Assembly (NCBI RefSeq): GCF_947507565.1
Contig: NC_089177.1
Coordinates: 3,100,001 to 3,164,000 of the forward strand
Length of the DNA stretch: 64,000 nucleotides
DNA from: Oscarella lobularis
Taxonomy: Eukaryota > Porifera > Homoscleromorpha > Homosclerophorida > Oscarellidae
Direction: 5' to 3'
Numbering within the stretch: position 1 is the stretch's first letter; each line of letters opens with the position of its first letter. The position numbers and the translations under genes are program-made. Under the pieces are notes generated by a model. The model was not told the DNA's origin, searched no databases, and was given only the letters and a program-made list of their open reading frames with translations. Below are positions 28,132 through 38,903 of the stretch, one piece after another.

Positions 28132-29537
28132 AATGGCGGACGTAGTGAAGCGGACTCTCACGAAATTTCGTCGAAAGGACTTCCCAACGCTACTAGAGCG
28201 TTGGAACTTTGGTCGACGACTAGGCGACGTTGATTTATCGGGATCGAAAGCGTCGATTGTAAAGAGAATCGCGACTTTGTGCTTGGTTAGAACGAAAGCG
28301 GGTCTTCAGTTGAGCTGCGCGCCTATTTCTTTACTTCTAGAAGTATAATATCGAGGAATACGAACTTGCGGAAGCCGAAATCATTCGTTCGTGCTTCGTT
28401 TCGAGCTCTTTTCGTCGGTAATAGATCGTTTTTAGATTATCAGCTGACTGAAGGAAGACGATTGTGGAAGGCGTACGCTATTGAGTACTGGAAAAGTGAG
28501 ATTTGTCGATCTAGGCTTTGAAATCACACACTGTCCTTTCCTCTAAGATGAAGTCGATGACAGGAGTGAGAATGTTGTTCCGGAAAAATTGGAAGATCGT
28601 TTCGGAGATATTCTAGACCAATTTTATGAATCGGTATACGAATAGTGCCGTTAGTTTTTATTCTGAAGATTTCTTTTTTGCAGATGATTGTTAGTCTCAT
28701 GTACAAGGATGCAATTTGGTTTCGTGTGCAAATCAACGAGACTCCTCTAACGCCTTTCTTCTTGGTCTTTTATCCCAACTCAACGTTGGTTTTATCAAGC
28801 CCAATCACAGCTTCGTATAAAGATATTGTACTGGAGGTGAAGACGGATAGTTATTGGCCTACTCTTCATAATGAATGACCTTGTGTAGTCCTTTCTTCTA
28901 ACGCTCAATGCGGAAAAGTTGAAACCTCTGGAGATATGTGCACGTGATTCTCAGAGTATTGCTGAACTTGTTCTAAACAGCAAGAGTCAAGTGAGACAAA
29001 TCTTTCTTTTCATCCACTTCTTTGCATTGGTATTTATAGGGTGGCTTCTCTGCTTTTCGCTACAACCAAGTCGATTCTAATCCGTTGGTGAAGGATTTCA
29101 AAGTTCGGCGAGGTTAATAGTTAACTCTTGCATACATATATATTGAATTATTGATAATATAAAAATTCACTATTTAGAAATTGAAGAACGTCAAAAAGCC
29201 AAATCTAGCATAGACGAATACGTCAAGGAAACATTTGGCGAGCATCAAATGCCAAGACTTGAGCAAGTGCACTACAAGGCAAAGCTTATCAAACTTCTAC
29301 TTTCCAATTTGATTTGCATCTTGGATGTAGGCTATGATTCCTATACGAAATAGTGTATCACCCACTGAAGCATCAGCAATGATTCAGATCCATGCCTCCT
29401 TTTCAGGGGGCACAGTGTTGGAAAGTATGAGGGAAATGGTCAAAGACAAGACTATGGTAGCGCCCTTGCCGTCTTATCTTGCCAAGCTTCCATCAATGGG
29501 TCGAAATAAGTTTTCGTTAGATAAGAAAAATGCTTAA
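28132..29537 (+). CDS. CENPN: Centromere protein N
   Basis: CENP-N is the constitutive centromere network subunit that reads the CENP-A nucleosome together with CENP-L. The start MADVVKRTLTKFRRKDFPTL resembles the human pyrin-like N-terminus (FIKRTILKIPMNELTTIL). Further exons give YKDAIWFRVQI and FFLVFYPNSTLVLSS (human NAVWIRIAWG and TYVVYYSQTPYAFTS). A late exon gives EYVKETFGEHQMPRLEQVHY, matching human RITQETFGDYPQPQLEFAQY. The end near 29400-29537 reads GGTVLESMREMVKD and SLDKKNA. About nine short exons are present. Not all borders were checked, but the order of conserved blocks is the family order. Confidence 0.88.
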
Positions 29538-29616
29538 TTATTGAAATCTTTAACGAATGAATTTATTGGTGTTGTCCCGTATAAATAAACAAGTCTTCGC
29601 GTTCGCGCACGGCATC

Positions 29617-32332
29617 ATGGCGGGCAGCGGTCTTGCGCGGACTCTGGGCGATCGACTTCACTCGTCGGCGTCGAAATCGAACGTTCTCGTCGTTGGAGCG
29701 GGCGGAATCGGATGCGAACTTCTAAAAAATCTCGTCATGAGCGGATTTCGCAGCATCGACGTGGTTTGCGCGCACGAAAGCACGCTAATCGCGCGCTCGT
29801 ACGTCTCACCGTGCAGATCGATCTCGACACAATCGACGTGAGCAATTTGAATCGCCAATTCTTGTTCCAGAAGCGGCACGTCGGAAAATCGAAAGCGGAG
29901 GAAAGCGACGTGCCACGCCTACGCGTCCTATATTGAATAAATAGTCTGTGGGTGCAGGTTGCAAAGGAAAGCTGTCTCCGATTCAATCCCGACGTAGAAA
30001 TCAAGGCTCGCCACGACAGCATTTTCAAGTTGGACACACGATTGATAAATTCTTCCTCGCGCATCTCTCTCCCGTCCTCACAGTCCTACTTACAACGTGG
30101 ACTTTTTCAAATCGTTTAATCTCGTGATGAACGCTCTAGACAATCGAGGTTGTACAGGATTTGCTAATTCTGCGCAGTGTGTCATTCTTTCTCTAGCCGC
30201 TCGCAATCATGTCAATCGTCTGTGTCTAGCCGCTGACGTGCCTCTCATTGAGAGTGGAACTGCCGGCTATCTAGGCCAAGTGACTGTCATTAAGAAAGTA
30301 GGATGCCATAGTGCTAAGACGTTTTTTTTTCGATGTCCAATGACTCGTGTCTTGTAAGGGAAAGACAGAATGTTATGAATGCCAGCCTAAACCTCATCAG
30401 AAAACGTTTCCGGGATGCACAATTAGGAATACGCCATCAGAGCCAATACACTGTATTGTGTGGGCAAAGCACCTATTCAAGTAAAAACTAAGGGGGGATA
30501 ATCATTGCATGGATGCTTTAATTAAATATTCTAGTCAACTTTTTGGTGAACCTGATCCTGATATGGATGTCTCCCCAGATACGGAAACACCTGAAGCTGC
30601 TGGTAACGTTTAGTAGCTCTACTTTCTCTTTGACTTTGAAGCAAATCTACGTGTGTAAAGGTGACGCTGGGGCTGCTGCCCTTGCAAAGTCTACTATCGA
30701 TAGAGTTTCAACTCGCTCCTGGGCTGAATTGACTCACTATGATGCCGTCAAGATATTCAATAAGGTCTCTCCCATCCTCCTTTCTGTTCGTCATCTATAG
30801 ATAATATTACGTGGCCAGTTATTTTGCGACGACATCAAGTATTTGCTGTCTATGGAAAAATTGTGGGAGAAGAGAAAGGCTCCTGTACCGTTGTCATGGT
30901 CAATGGTACCTGAAGGCAAGGAATGAAATTTTCCACTTTGTCTTGTGAATCGCGTGTTTGCAGATACGCTTGAGAGTGGAGGGTCTAGCGATGTGCTTGA
31001 GGACCAAAAAATCTGGACAATTCAGCAGTGCTGTGATACCTTTAGTTCTTGGTAAGATAAGCTCTTAAGATGTATTGCGTTTCTACTCTCTATGCAGTTT
31101 AGAAAAATTAAAGGTAGCATGCAAGGATGGTGACTTAGTCTGGGACAAGGTGAGAAGGAGGGCAACGGTTCTGGGGGGAAACGAGCATAGTTAAATAATT
31201 AAAATCCGTCTCAGGATGATGATACGGCGTTAGATTTTGTTACGGCGGCGGCAAACGTTCGTGCTCAAATATTCAGCATTTCACGAAAGAGTCGTTTTGA
31301 CGTCAAATGTAAGGACTTGACGAGACACGAGAGTCCCTAGGGAGAAGTTTGAGCTTATTTAATTTTTCCTTAGCGATGGCTGGGAACATTATTCCGGCTA
31401 TTGCCACCACCAACGCCGTCATTGCGGGACTCATAGTCATGAACGCGCTCAAAGTACTTGATGACAAACTTGATGAATGTCAAACGGTTAGTCAATAGCA
31501 TAAGTGGTTAGCACCTTTTTCATTTTTCCTGCTATAGACGTTTTTGAATCATCAGCCTGTCGGAACTCGACTCCTTTCCGTTTGTAGACTCGAGAAGCCG
31601 AATCCAAAGTGTTACGTTTGTGCTTCCAAGCCTGAGGTGAATATTTCTCCAACGGGATTGCATTGCATTTTAGAATGTTCTTAGGTGACTGTGAAGCTTA
31701 ACGTATTGACGTTCACCGTTAGTGCGTTGGAGACAAAACTGCTGAAAGGACGATTTGGCATGAGAGCTCCTGACGTCGAAATTAGCGACGGTAAGGGGAC
31801 AATCTTAATCTCAAGCGAGCCAGGCGAGACAGAAGGTATTCAAAAGTTAATGTGATGCTTCGAAGATTTGGTGATATTATAGCTTAGGTAATAATTCAAA
31901 GACCTTGAGCTGCTTTGGAATTGCGTCAGGAACGCGACTTCAGGCAGACGACTTTTTGCAGAATTACCAATTGGTAGTCACCGTCTATCACAGGTGCAGG
32001 GAATCCCGCCAATTTTTATATCTATTCCTAATTTTACTGAAGTGAGTGTCTTGCTGACGATGTCGACTTTGAGGTGGAGGGTGATCCAGCTGCTCCCAAA
32101 CCGGAACCTGAACTCAAGATGGAAAAACCAGGAAGAGATTTACCAAATGAAGATGGTGCGGTTTCTGACGGGGTGCAACGTTATCTAATTTTTTCGATGA
32201 TTAACAGATGTTTGTCTGATTGAGGGCACAGAACGTCGTGTGGGACAGAAACGGAAGGCGAAGAAGGATGGTCTTCATGACAGCGAAGCTAAGAGGTCAA
32301 AGTTGCAGTCAAATGATGAAGAAATACTCTAA
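29617..32332 (+). CDS. UBA2: SUMO-activating enzyme subunit 2
   Basis: UBA2 is the catalytic half of the SUMO E1. It adenylates SUMO with SAE1 and carries it as a thioester. The Rossmann ATP site is [20 protein letters not shown] near 29680, followed by [20 protein letters not shown]. The catalytic cysteine region [20 protein letters not shown] near 30405 is essentially identical to human, including the active Cys. [18 protein letters not shown] near 31385 and the ubiquitin-fold domain ([15 protein letters not shown]) follow. The last exon ends in a basic nuclear stretch ([13 protein letters not shown]). It is preceded by VCLIE, in the place of the human SUMO-interacting motif. There are at least fourteen exons. 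Confidence 0.95.
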
Positions 32333-32444
32333 AAACAGAGCAATTATTGAGTTTATTAACCAGCGAACTAGGAAGTTTTGCAATAGTATGCTAATGACGT
32401 GTTTCCACCACACATTTGTTGACACAAGTGTGCGCTAACTTTAA

Positions 32445-33862
32445 GATGGCGGCTAAATTAGTGTTTCAGAGCCGATCCTTTCGGTCAGATAGCAAGGATT
32501 CGTGCATTAGAAAACACTACTTCAATCGCAGCGTACGAAAATCGCAAGTCAAGTCGACTCAGAGGATATCGCTAAACGTCCTGTTTCGCTAGTGCGAAGT
32601 CTTCTTGCCCAAATTGGCTACACTTCCAACCGAAATTACCGTCGAAGCTCCAGACAACGATGTGTATTACGAAGCGAACGCACCCCTATCTTTTTTCTCG
32701 AACGAATCGTTCGTGGAAAGCACGATAAAGCGAGGTCAGCATCGAGTGGAAAACTTCTCTTATGTGTGATCCTGTCTTAGGCCAGCTGCACGGAATATCA
32801 CAGAATTCTCATATAGATACAGGCAACGTCTTCTGCTTAGTTCCAACAGGTATCGTGCATTCAGGGTAGACTGTCATCTAAACGTCTTTCGTGCAGGCAA
32901 ATTGATTCTATCTGTAAGAAGCGATTTATATCACGAGCTAGGGCTAGTGGGGAAAAAGTCGCTATACCAGAAAGGACGATTTGGTTTGTTCATTCCTTTC
33001 GTTTCGTCGCTAATATATTGGTTGAGTGTAGTTATCCAAATTGATTTACTTGATTCATCTTTTCGCTCGGGTACAAAGTACTATAAGAGAGTGAATTGGT
33101 GTTTGTCAGAAAAACTTAATTTGAAAGCAAAATTTCTGTTATCGTGGCAACAGAAAGGTGTGGTGTCTTTTACACGTGATGTACACGTCTAACTTTTACT
33201 GTTTTAGGAAGCGATGTAGGTACCGAAATCGTTCCAGCACTGACTGACATTTCTCATCAAGAAAAAAGACCATTGAAAAGCATGCACACGTTTACAAATC
33301 TTTGCTTGCCAAAAATCAGCCAATCATCTCCTGGTCTTTTGTGTCCATCTGGAGAGTACTGTACAGCTAGAGAATTCCTTGATTGGCTCGGCACAGTGGC
33401 ATGTCGAATTGGCAGGTAAGAGTTGCAAAGTTTAAATTTTGAATAAACGTTACAGTTTTCCTTAAAGTCAGTCAACTCTAAATGAACGAGACAGCTTTGT
33501 TTCCACGTTTTGCTGTCCGGAACCGTCTCAAGTTGTCGACGTTGCCTGCTCAGTGCGATGGACAGGACTTATTGTACCTAGTCGAATTCAGCGTATTCTT
33601 GATGCCGTCCGGTAGGTGCCGTAACAATCGAGCATTCCTTTTGAATTCTAAGACGTTTTGCAACCTTAGAAACGTTGTAAAGAGGGAGTCTTTGCCCTGG
33701 GCAACGGTCACTGTATGGGGATTTGCAGACTCTCCTGTTGGATGGAATTTAAGGGAACACGGCTATCACTTGCACGGAGACAACAATTACACCTTCGTTG
33801 TCTTCCCGGACGATACCTATTGGTTGCTAACAACATTAGGTACTCATGATATGACGTTTTAA
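32445..33862 (+). CDS. RPP40: Ribonuclease P/MRP protein subunit p40
   Basis: This is a subunit of nuclear RNase P and RNase MRP, which process tRNA and rRNA precursors. The first exon (from 32445) gives MAAKLVFQSRSF..KHYFNRS. It splices over the in-frame stop near 32590 to CEVFLPKLATLPTEITVE (human YNYRVSFLIPECGILSEE). Later blocks are GNVFCLVPTGKLILSVRSDL (human TVALLPNGKLILSLDKDT), KYYKRVNWCL, ISTFCCPEPS-like VSTFCCPEPSQVVDVAC near 33510, and the C-terminal LPWATVTVWGFADSPVGWNL (human LAPWVTLSVQGFADSPVSWE) through NYTFVVFPDDTYWLL. The protein looks full length. The gene follows UBA2 by 113 bp. Confidence 0.93.
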
Positions 33863-34046
33863 TTCATCAAGCTTTACGCTTGTTATCATGTCTCTGACTA
33901 TGGTCTCAGCAAATGCACAGACGAGTAGACAGACCGGACAGACCACACTCTATAAAAAGAAAATATTTATCTATAGCGTTTGTCCACGTGACCGTCAGTT
34001 CATCTAAACTGTATCTATGGTCTAAAAAGCCCCTTTCTTTCTAAGA

Positions 34047-35057
34047 ATGCCCGTCCTCGTTTGGCATGCCGTATCTTCAGCTGGTCCCGCTCGATGCCAT
34101 CAAGCGGCCTGTCTGATAGACGACACGCTTTACGTTCACGGAGGTCTTCCTTCTTCGCTGAGCAGCGCACGCCCGTCCAACAGCCTCCACTCGTACAAAT
34201 TCGCTCTCGACGAGTGGACAGACCTGACGTCGTCACGCTCGCCCTTTCTCAGCCACCACACGGCCGTCCCATACAAGAAAACTCACGTGCTCCTGATAGG
34301 CGGATGGAACGGAAAACGTCGCACGTCGAACGTACACACATACGACACGGTAGAAAAATCGTGGCACGAAACGAAACGACTCGAAGACTTTCCCCCCGGC
34401 GCCGGACTCAGCTCGCACACGTCGACTCGTCTCGCCGCCGACGACGCGATTCTCGTGACGGGTCGCGAAGGCGGTCTGCGCACGCAACGACGATCGGGCG
34501 GCGCCTTCGTCGTGTCGGAGAGACGACGTAAATTTTTCTACGACGATCATTCGACGTCGAGCACGGCGTCGCGATCGGGTCACACGGCGACGCCGGTCGG
34601 TCGAGATCGCGTTGTTCTGTACGGCGGTCGAGCCGATAATCCGATCGAGTATTGGACTCGAGTTTTTGTCGCCGCCGAGTACGATGTAGTCGACGTTTCG
34701 AGATTTTTTGAATTTTTTGGGAAATTGCGTAAGGATCCGGGATGTCGTAAGTATCACGTTGCCGTTCCCGGGTCGTCGCCTGAAGGAATTTTTGTGCACG
34801 GTGGCGAGACGTTTGACGGTCGAGTCAAAGGTGCGACGTCTGATTTGATTTATATTGATTTTAGTGACAGTGGGATAACGTGGTATACTGTCAACGTCAA
34901 TGAGGCAGTGAGAAGAGCCGGTCACGTAGGTTTTGTACGCAAGGGAGCATTTTATATATTTGGTGGATATGACGGAAGTGGTAAATCTTGTAGTGATCTC
35001 CTCCAACTCGATTGCAAACGAGATAAAATCAACGGAACACCACAATCCAACACATAA
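34047..35057 (+). CDS. KLHDC9: Kelch domain-containing protein 9, intronless
   Basis: A single open frame of 336 residues without introns. Kelch blades show the GG pairs: YVHGGLPSS, LLIGGWNGKRRTS (human VVGGWDGSRRLA), VVLYGGRADN, FVHGGETFDG and YIFGGYDGSGK. The segment GAGLSSHTSTRLAADD, then VTGREGGLRTQRRSGG, closely follows human PPAGLSSHTCTRIS and VAGREGGIHTQRRYG, which makes the KLHDC9 assignment firm. The biochemical role of the family is poorly known; the propeller presumably binds protein. Absence of introns in a region where most genes have many is unusual and could reflect retroposition. The gene converges on the multidomain gene at 35187. Confidence 0.88.
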   Translation: MPVLVWHAVSSAGPARCHQAACLIDDTLYVHGGLPSSLSSARPSNSLHSYKFALDEWTDLTSSRSPFLSHHTAVPYKKTHVLLIGGWNGKRRTSNVHTYDTVEKSWHETKRLEDFPPGAGLSSHTSTRLAADDAILVTGREGGLRTQRRSGGAFVVSERRRKFFYDDHSTSSTASRSGHTATPVGRDRVVLYGGRADNPIEYWTRVFVAAEYDVVDVSRFFEFFGKLRKDPGCRKYHVAVPGSSPEGIFVHGGETFDGRVKGATSDLIYIDFSDSGITWYTVNVNEAVRRAGHVGFVRKGAFYIFGGYDGSGKSCSDLLQLDCKRDKINGTPQSNT

Positions 35058-35186
35058 GAAGAAGAAGACAATGACGACGACGCTGACAAAAACATCTTTT
35101 ACTTGCTTCTCATAAGTAATTATCTTAAGCTAATCATTAAGTTTATGACATCAAACATAGGTTCTCTCTTTCTCTCTCTCTCTCTA

Positions 35187-37646
35187 TTAGACGTGTGAGT
35201 AGGCGAAGTAGCATCCTGGTCCATATGGACAGCTTCTCCCATTCGCCCAGTACCGACATCGCGGCTGCTGCGGCGGCGTCCGAGCGTCGCCGTCCGTGCT
35301 GCCACTGTGATCCCTCTTCGAAGAACCCGACGCGACGCCGCGATTCGCCGCCGTGTGGGAATCGCTGAAGTGGCAGCGCTGACCGTACCAGCACCGCCCC
35401 AACTGAGTCCAATTACGACAAACGCGACCCTCTTTCCTCGTACCTAGAGAGAAAACTCAGTCGACTAACCGGACGCTCTTTTTTTTTCTACCTGCCACGG
35501 TGACGACACTACTTCCCGTTCCGTCTTCGGCCCACTTGAACATGTTGCACGGATCATCGATTACGGAGCAGCAATAGTAGGGCCGACCAATTCGTTCTCT
35601 CTTCAGCGAGTAACGAATCGTTCCGATTGCGTCGTGAGCGGCGCACACCGGCGCCCCGCTCGACTGCGATCGACTCGTCGACGTCGTCCACTCAAAGAAA
35701 TTGCACTCGTTTCCAACGTCGAAATAGGGACAACCAAAGAAAAACGCGCCGGCACGATCGCCCGTCGCTACGCGACAGCGCACCGTTGCAACGCGGTGAT
35801 TGCAAGACGGCGGCGACAAAACATATCGATTGGGACCAAGCTCCGCAGTGACGAGACTGAGAAACATGCTGAAGGAATCGACGGCCATAGCAACGGCGCC
35901 AGCGCGAGAAAGACGCAAGCGAAGAACGTCGATGTCGACGCGACGCGATCTGACGACGTCTACAGCGACGGCGAGCTCGAGCATGTGAAGTAGAATGGCG
36001 AGACGAAAGTCGTCGTAGAAGGCGGCTTCGGTGTGGTAGTCCGTTCGAGCGACACAACGATTTAATTGGGTCCAATAGAAATGAATGAGATGACGATATG
36101 AAGACGACGGGGCGTCGGCCGAATCGACGACGGAAGTCGAGGCGAGAAGAGTGGCGACGTCGCGCACGGCGACGCCTGGATGAACCTGTTGCCAGTCGAC
36201 GATTGTCGCCGTAGAAACGCAATCGTTATCGTTGTCGTCGTCGTGGAGAGGAAAATAGACGTGGTTTGGATGAAGATCGCCGTGGATCAGCGTGAGAGGA
36301 CGCGAGGCGAGTCGGAAATAGATGAAGCGAAGGTTAGAGATGAGATTATCGATTGACAGTGACAGTGGCACGAGCCTGGACAGAGCTTCGATCGTTGACG
36401 GCGCTCTGAGAAGATCGGTGAAAATGTGAAGTGGCCACCTGGCGACGTGCTTCATTGAACACGGCGTCGAATCGACGAAATAGTCGGCGAGCGACGGCGA
36501 ATTCCACCAGGAAGCGTGGAGTAGAGCAACAGAACCGAGCGCCTGGTAAGACTCCTCTCTAACGTTGGATGAACTATTAGAATCAAAATATGCTACGTTG
36601 TTTTTTCAGCCTTACTGCGTGAGTCCCAAGTCAGCGTCTCCAGGTTTCCAAGTAGGACTTAGATCATCAAGAACGAGAATCGATTGATGCTGATCGGCGT
36701 CGCAGCGCGCATAGTAGCAACGAGGGGCGATCGATTGAGGAGAATTGGGCAACAGGGTCGAATAGAAGAAGATTTCCCTCTCGTGGCACCCGCTCGCCCA
36801 CACCGATTCGACGGATTCGCGATTCTCCACGTCGGCGGCACACTCCGACGTCAAACCCATTTTAATAAACACTCGAACCGATTGACTAGGATTGACCTCC
36901 TCGATGCAGGCAGAACACGCGCGACACGTTTTGCCTTGCGACGACGCGAAAACGAGTTCTTCAACCGAAGACAGTTCAACGGCATTAGGAAATAATTGAC
37001 GTTGAATCCACTCGAGAGTCACGTCCGACGGTTGCAAGGGAAAGCCATTGTCCTCCGACACGCCGTCATCGTCGTCGATAAATTCGATGTGGGCTCCATT
37101 GCGACCGATTCCCTCGACCTGAAATTTAACGCGCTCTCCATTGACCAATCGTATTACGTGCTCGTCGGAATGACTGTCGTAACCGGTCACGTGACCACGA
37201 AGAAAATGCCGACGCTGAAGTGGCATCGGCGGCAAATTTGCCGCCGCCGATTGAACGGGAAGCGCGACGCGCACCGTCATTCCCACGCGATCGAATCCTT
37301 TGGAAACGAGACGCAAATCGTTCGCCGGAAAACCGCAATAGGCGAGCAGAAGGGCGACGATTTCGTGCGGCAGACGGCTCAAGCGACTATTCGCGTCTTT
37401 TCCCAGTTCGAAAACCGTCGCCAATTTACGCCGATTCTCTCGCGTCGTCCGAATTTCGACTGCCTTTCGGCGACGATCGATGCGCGCGCGATGTCGTTGG
37501 CGATCGCGGCTCCACATCAAGTCGTCGTACTCGTCGTCGTCGTCTTCGTCGTCGTCGTCGGCGTAGCTGCCGTATTCGGTGCTCGTGTCGTCGTTGTCAT
37601 CGTAGTTCCAGTCAAATACTTCGAACATGTAGTAGGCCCAAACCAT
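35187..37646 (-). CDS. F-box-like / EcKL-type kinase / 2x GRF / 2x CCCH zinc-finger fusion protein
   Basis: Three exons (36616-37646, 35492-36558, 35187-35443) join in phase and give exactly 784 residues. I know of no ortholog with this architecture. Residues 1-45 are acidic. Residues 88-122 look like an F-box (SRLPHEIVALLLAYCGFPAN, then LRLVSKGFDRV). About 208-570 resemble an ecdysteroid-kinase/aminoglycoside-phosphotransferase fold: REIFFYSTLL, CYYARCDAD, ILVLDDLSP, LLHASWW, the catalytic loop HGDLHPN at 436-442 and VDWQ at 464-467. Two GRF-type fingers follow (about 588-634, ending CNFFEW; about 647-690, ending CNMFKW). Two CCCH fingers close it (C708, C717, C723, H729; C762, C771, C777, H783). 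Both have spacing x8-x5-x5 rather than the usual x3 before His. GRF and CCCH fingers suggest nucleic-acid binding; a kinase substrate cannot be predicted. Confidence 0.8.
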
Positions 37647-37873
37647 TTCGAATGCGCTTTTGCCAAAGATGCGGCGCTAACGCGCGAGGGGGTAGCTAGC
37701 TTGTTTTTTGGAGAGGCTGACGTCAAAATACACGATTCTGATGCTGGATTGCTCAGACTACACTGTAGAACGACGAAAGGCACAGACAACGGAGAAACGT
37801 CAAACGACAAAACGGAACAATAGCATGCAGGCTTTGAGCGGTTCGAAATCGTATTTTGCCAGACGACCCGACT

Positions 37874-38547
37874 TCACCCGTACTTGTTCACCACTGGTGG
37901 CTGGCACTGAGCAACTGGGGGACATGGACTACGAACGCACTGCACCGGCACGAGCACGCACACTTGCCCATAGGGGCAGGTGACTTTTTCACACGAATCT
38001 TTGCAGAAAGCTTCACCGGTGGGCTCATACACACTGCACACCTGCGTTTCTCCGCATTCCTTCAAAGCGCAAGCACCTATTAGACAGAATCATTTTCTTC
38101 TGACAATTAATTAATTGAATACGAGGAAAGGTGTACTTATTTGACAACACTGTCCTGAATATCCCGGTGGGCATTGGCATCGAGGCGGTGGTATTTCGCC
38201 GCACGTTGGAGGATGGGGTATATAAGACAAACGGGCAACAGCACGTTTTCCTTTCTAAATATATATATGCAATTAGGCTAAAGGCACTCTACGGCTTGGC
38301 GGTTTGGACGTACGAGGGGAATTCGTGTGCCTCCGTTTTGGCACTCAAAAGGGCAGCATGTCGTCGTGAAGTGTCCCGAGACTGTCGCAGTGCAGTCGGC
38401 GGAATCGGACGGCGTTGCCGTCAGGCAACTCTGCCGTCCGCACGTACACTTTGTGCAAACTTTTAGTTCGTCGCACTTGTCCACGTCGGATTTGACGAGC
38501 AGAACGGTTGATTGGGCCACGAGTAAAAGGAAGAAGACAAATTGCAT
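37874..38547 (-). CDS. Secreted cysteine-rich protein, unrecognised
   Basis: Three exons (38293-38547, 38137-38254, 37874-38076) give 191 residues. A signal peptide is clear (MQFVFFLLLVAQSTVLLVKS). The mature part is dense in cysteine: KCDELKVCTKCTCGRQSC, TTTCCPFECQNGG, PPRCQCPPGYSGQCCQ (EGF- or VWC-like), and a C-terminal module CGETQVCSVYEP, CKDSCEKVTCPYGQVCVLVP, CPPVAQC. The last module resembles the first part of follistatin/Kazal-type units. I cannot name an ortholog. It is probably an extracellular matrix, adhesion or inhibitor protein. It lies downstream of nothing on its strand and is divergent from ANAPC4 (356 bp). Confidence 0.65.
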
Positions 38548-38903
38548 TCTGGAACCTCCGAAGGGACAGATAGTTTGTGGCCCGTGACCCCTGCTGACGA
38601 CGTACTTATACTCGTAGGCAGGCGTTTTTAGGTGTGGTGATTTAGTAGCGTATTTTAGGTAGGTGTGTCAGTCAGTTGGGCAGTTTGAGCATGACAACGA
38701 GCAGCATCAGTGAGAACGTCAGGACTTGATGCTATGGAGACGTTTTATTACAATTGGCAGCTGGTTACGATTTGTAGAAAACACCAAAGTTATGTACCTA
38801 TATATAGATTTTCAGCGAAAATTTGTGTCACCACGTGCGACACCACGTGCAAAGAGGCGGGACACTTAGCGAAAGTTAGAGGCAACAAAAAAGGAGTCAA
38901 AAA
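38548..38903. promoter_or_regulatory. Intergenic region between divergent genes
   Basis: This 356-bp gap separates the starts of the secreted cysteine-rich gene and ANAPC4, so it should contain both promoters. A duplicated CACCACGTGC-type E-box-like stretch lies at 38831-38851. No coding frame or repeat is evident. Confidence 0.4.

Noticed and set aside
34233-35045. 270-codon antisense frame within KLHDC9
   Set aside because: The plus-strand kelch protein is conserved; the antisense product is low-complexity and unrecognised.
36996-37823. 275-codon plus-strand frame opposite the multidomain gene
   Set aside because: It is antisense to the acidic Asp-run and F-box exon. The valine repeats mirror aspartate codons, so this is a codon-bias artefact.
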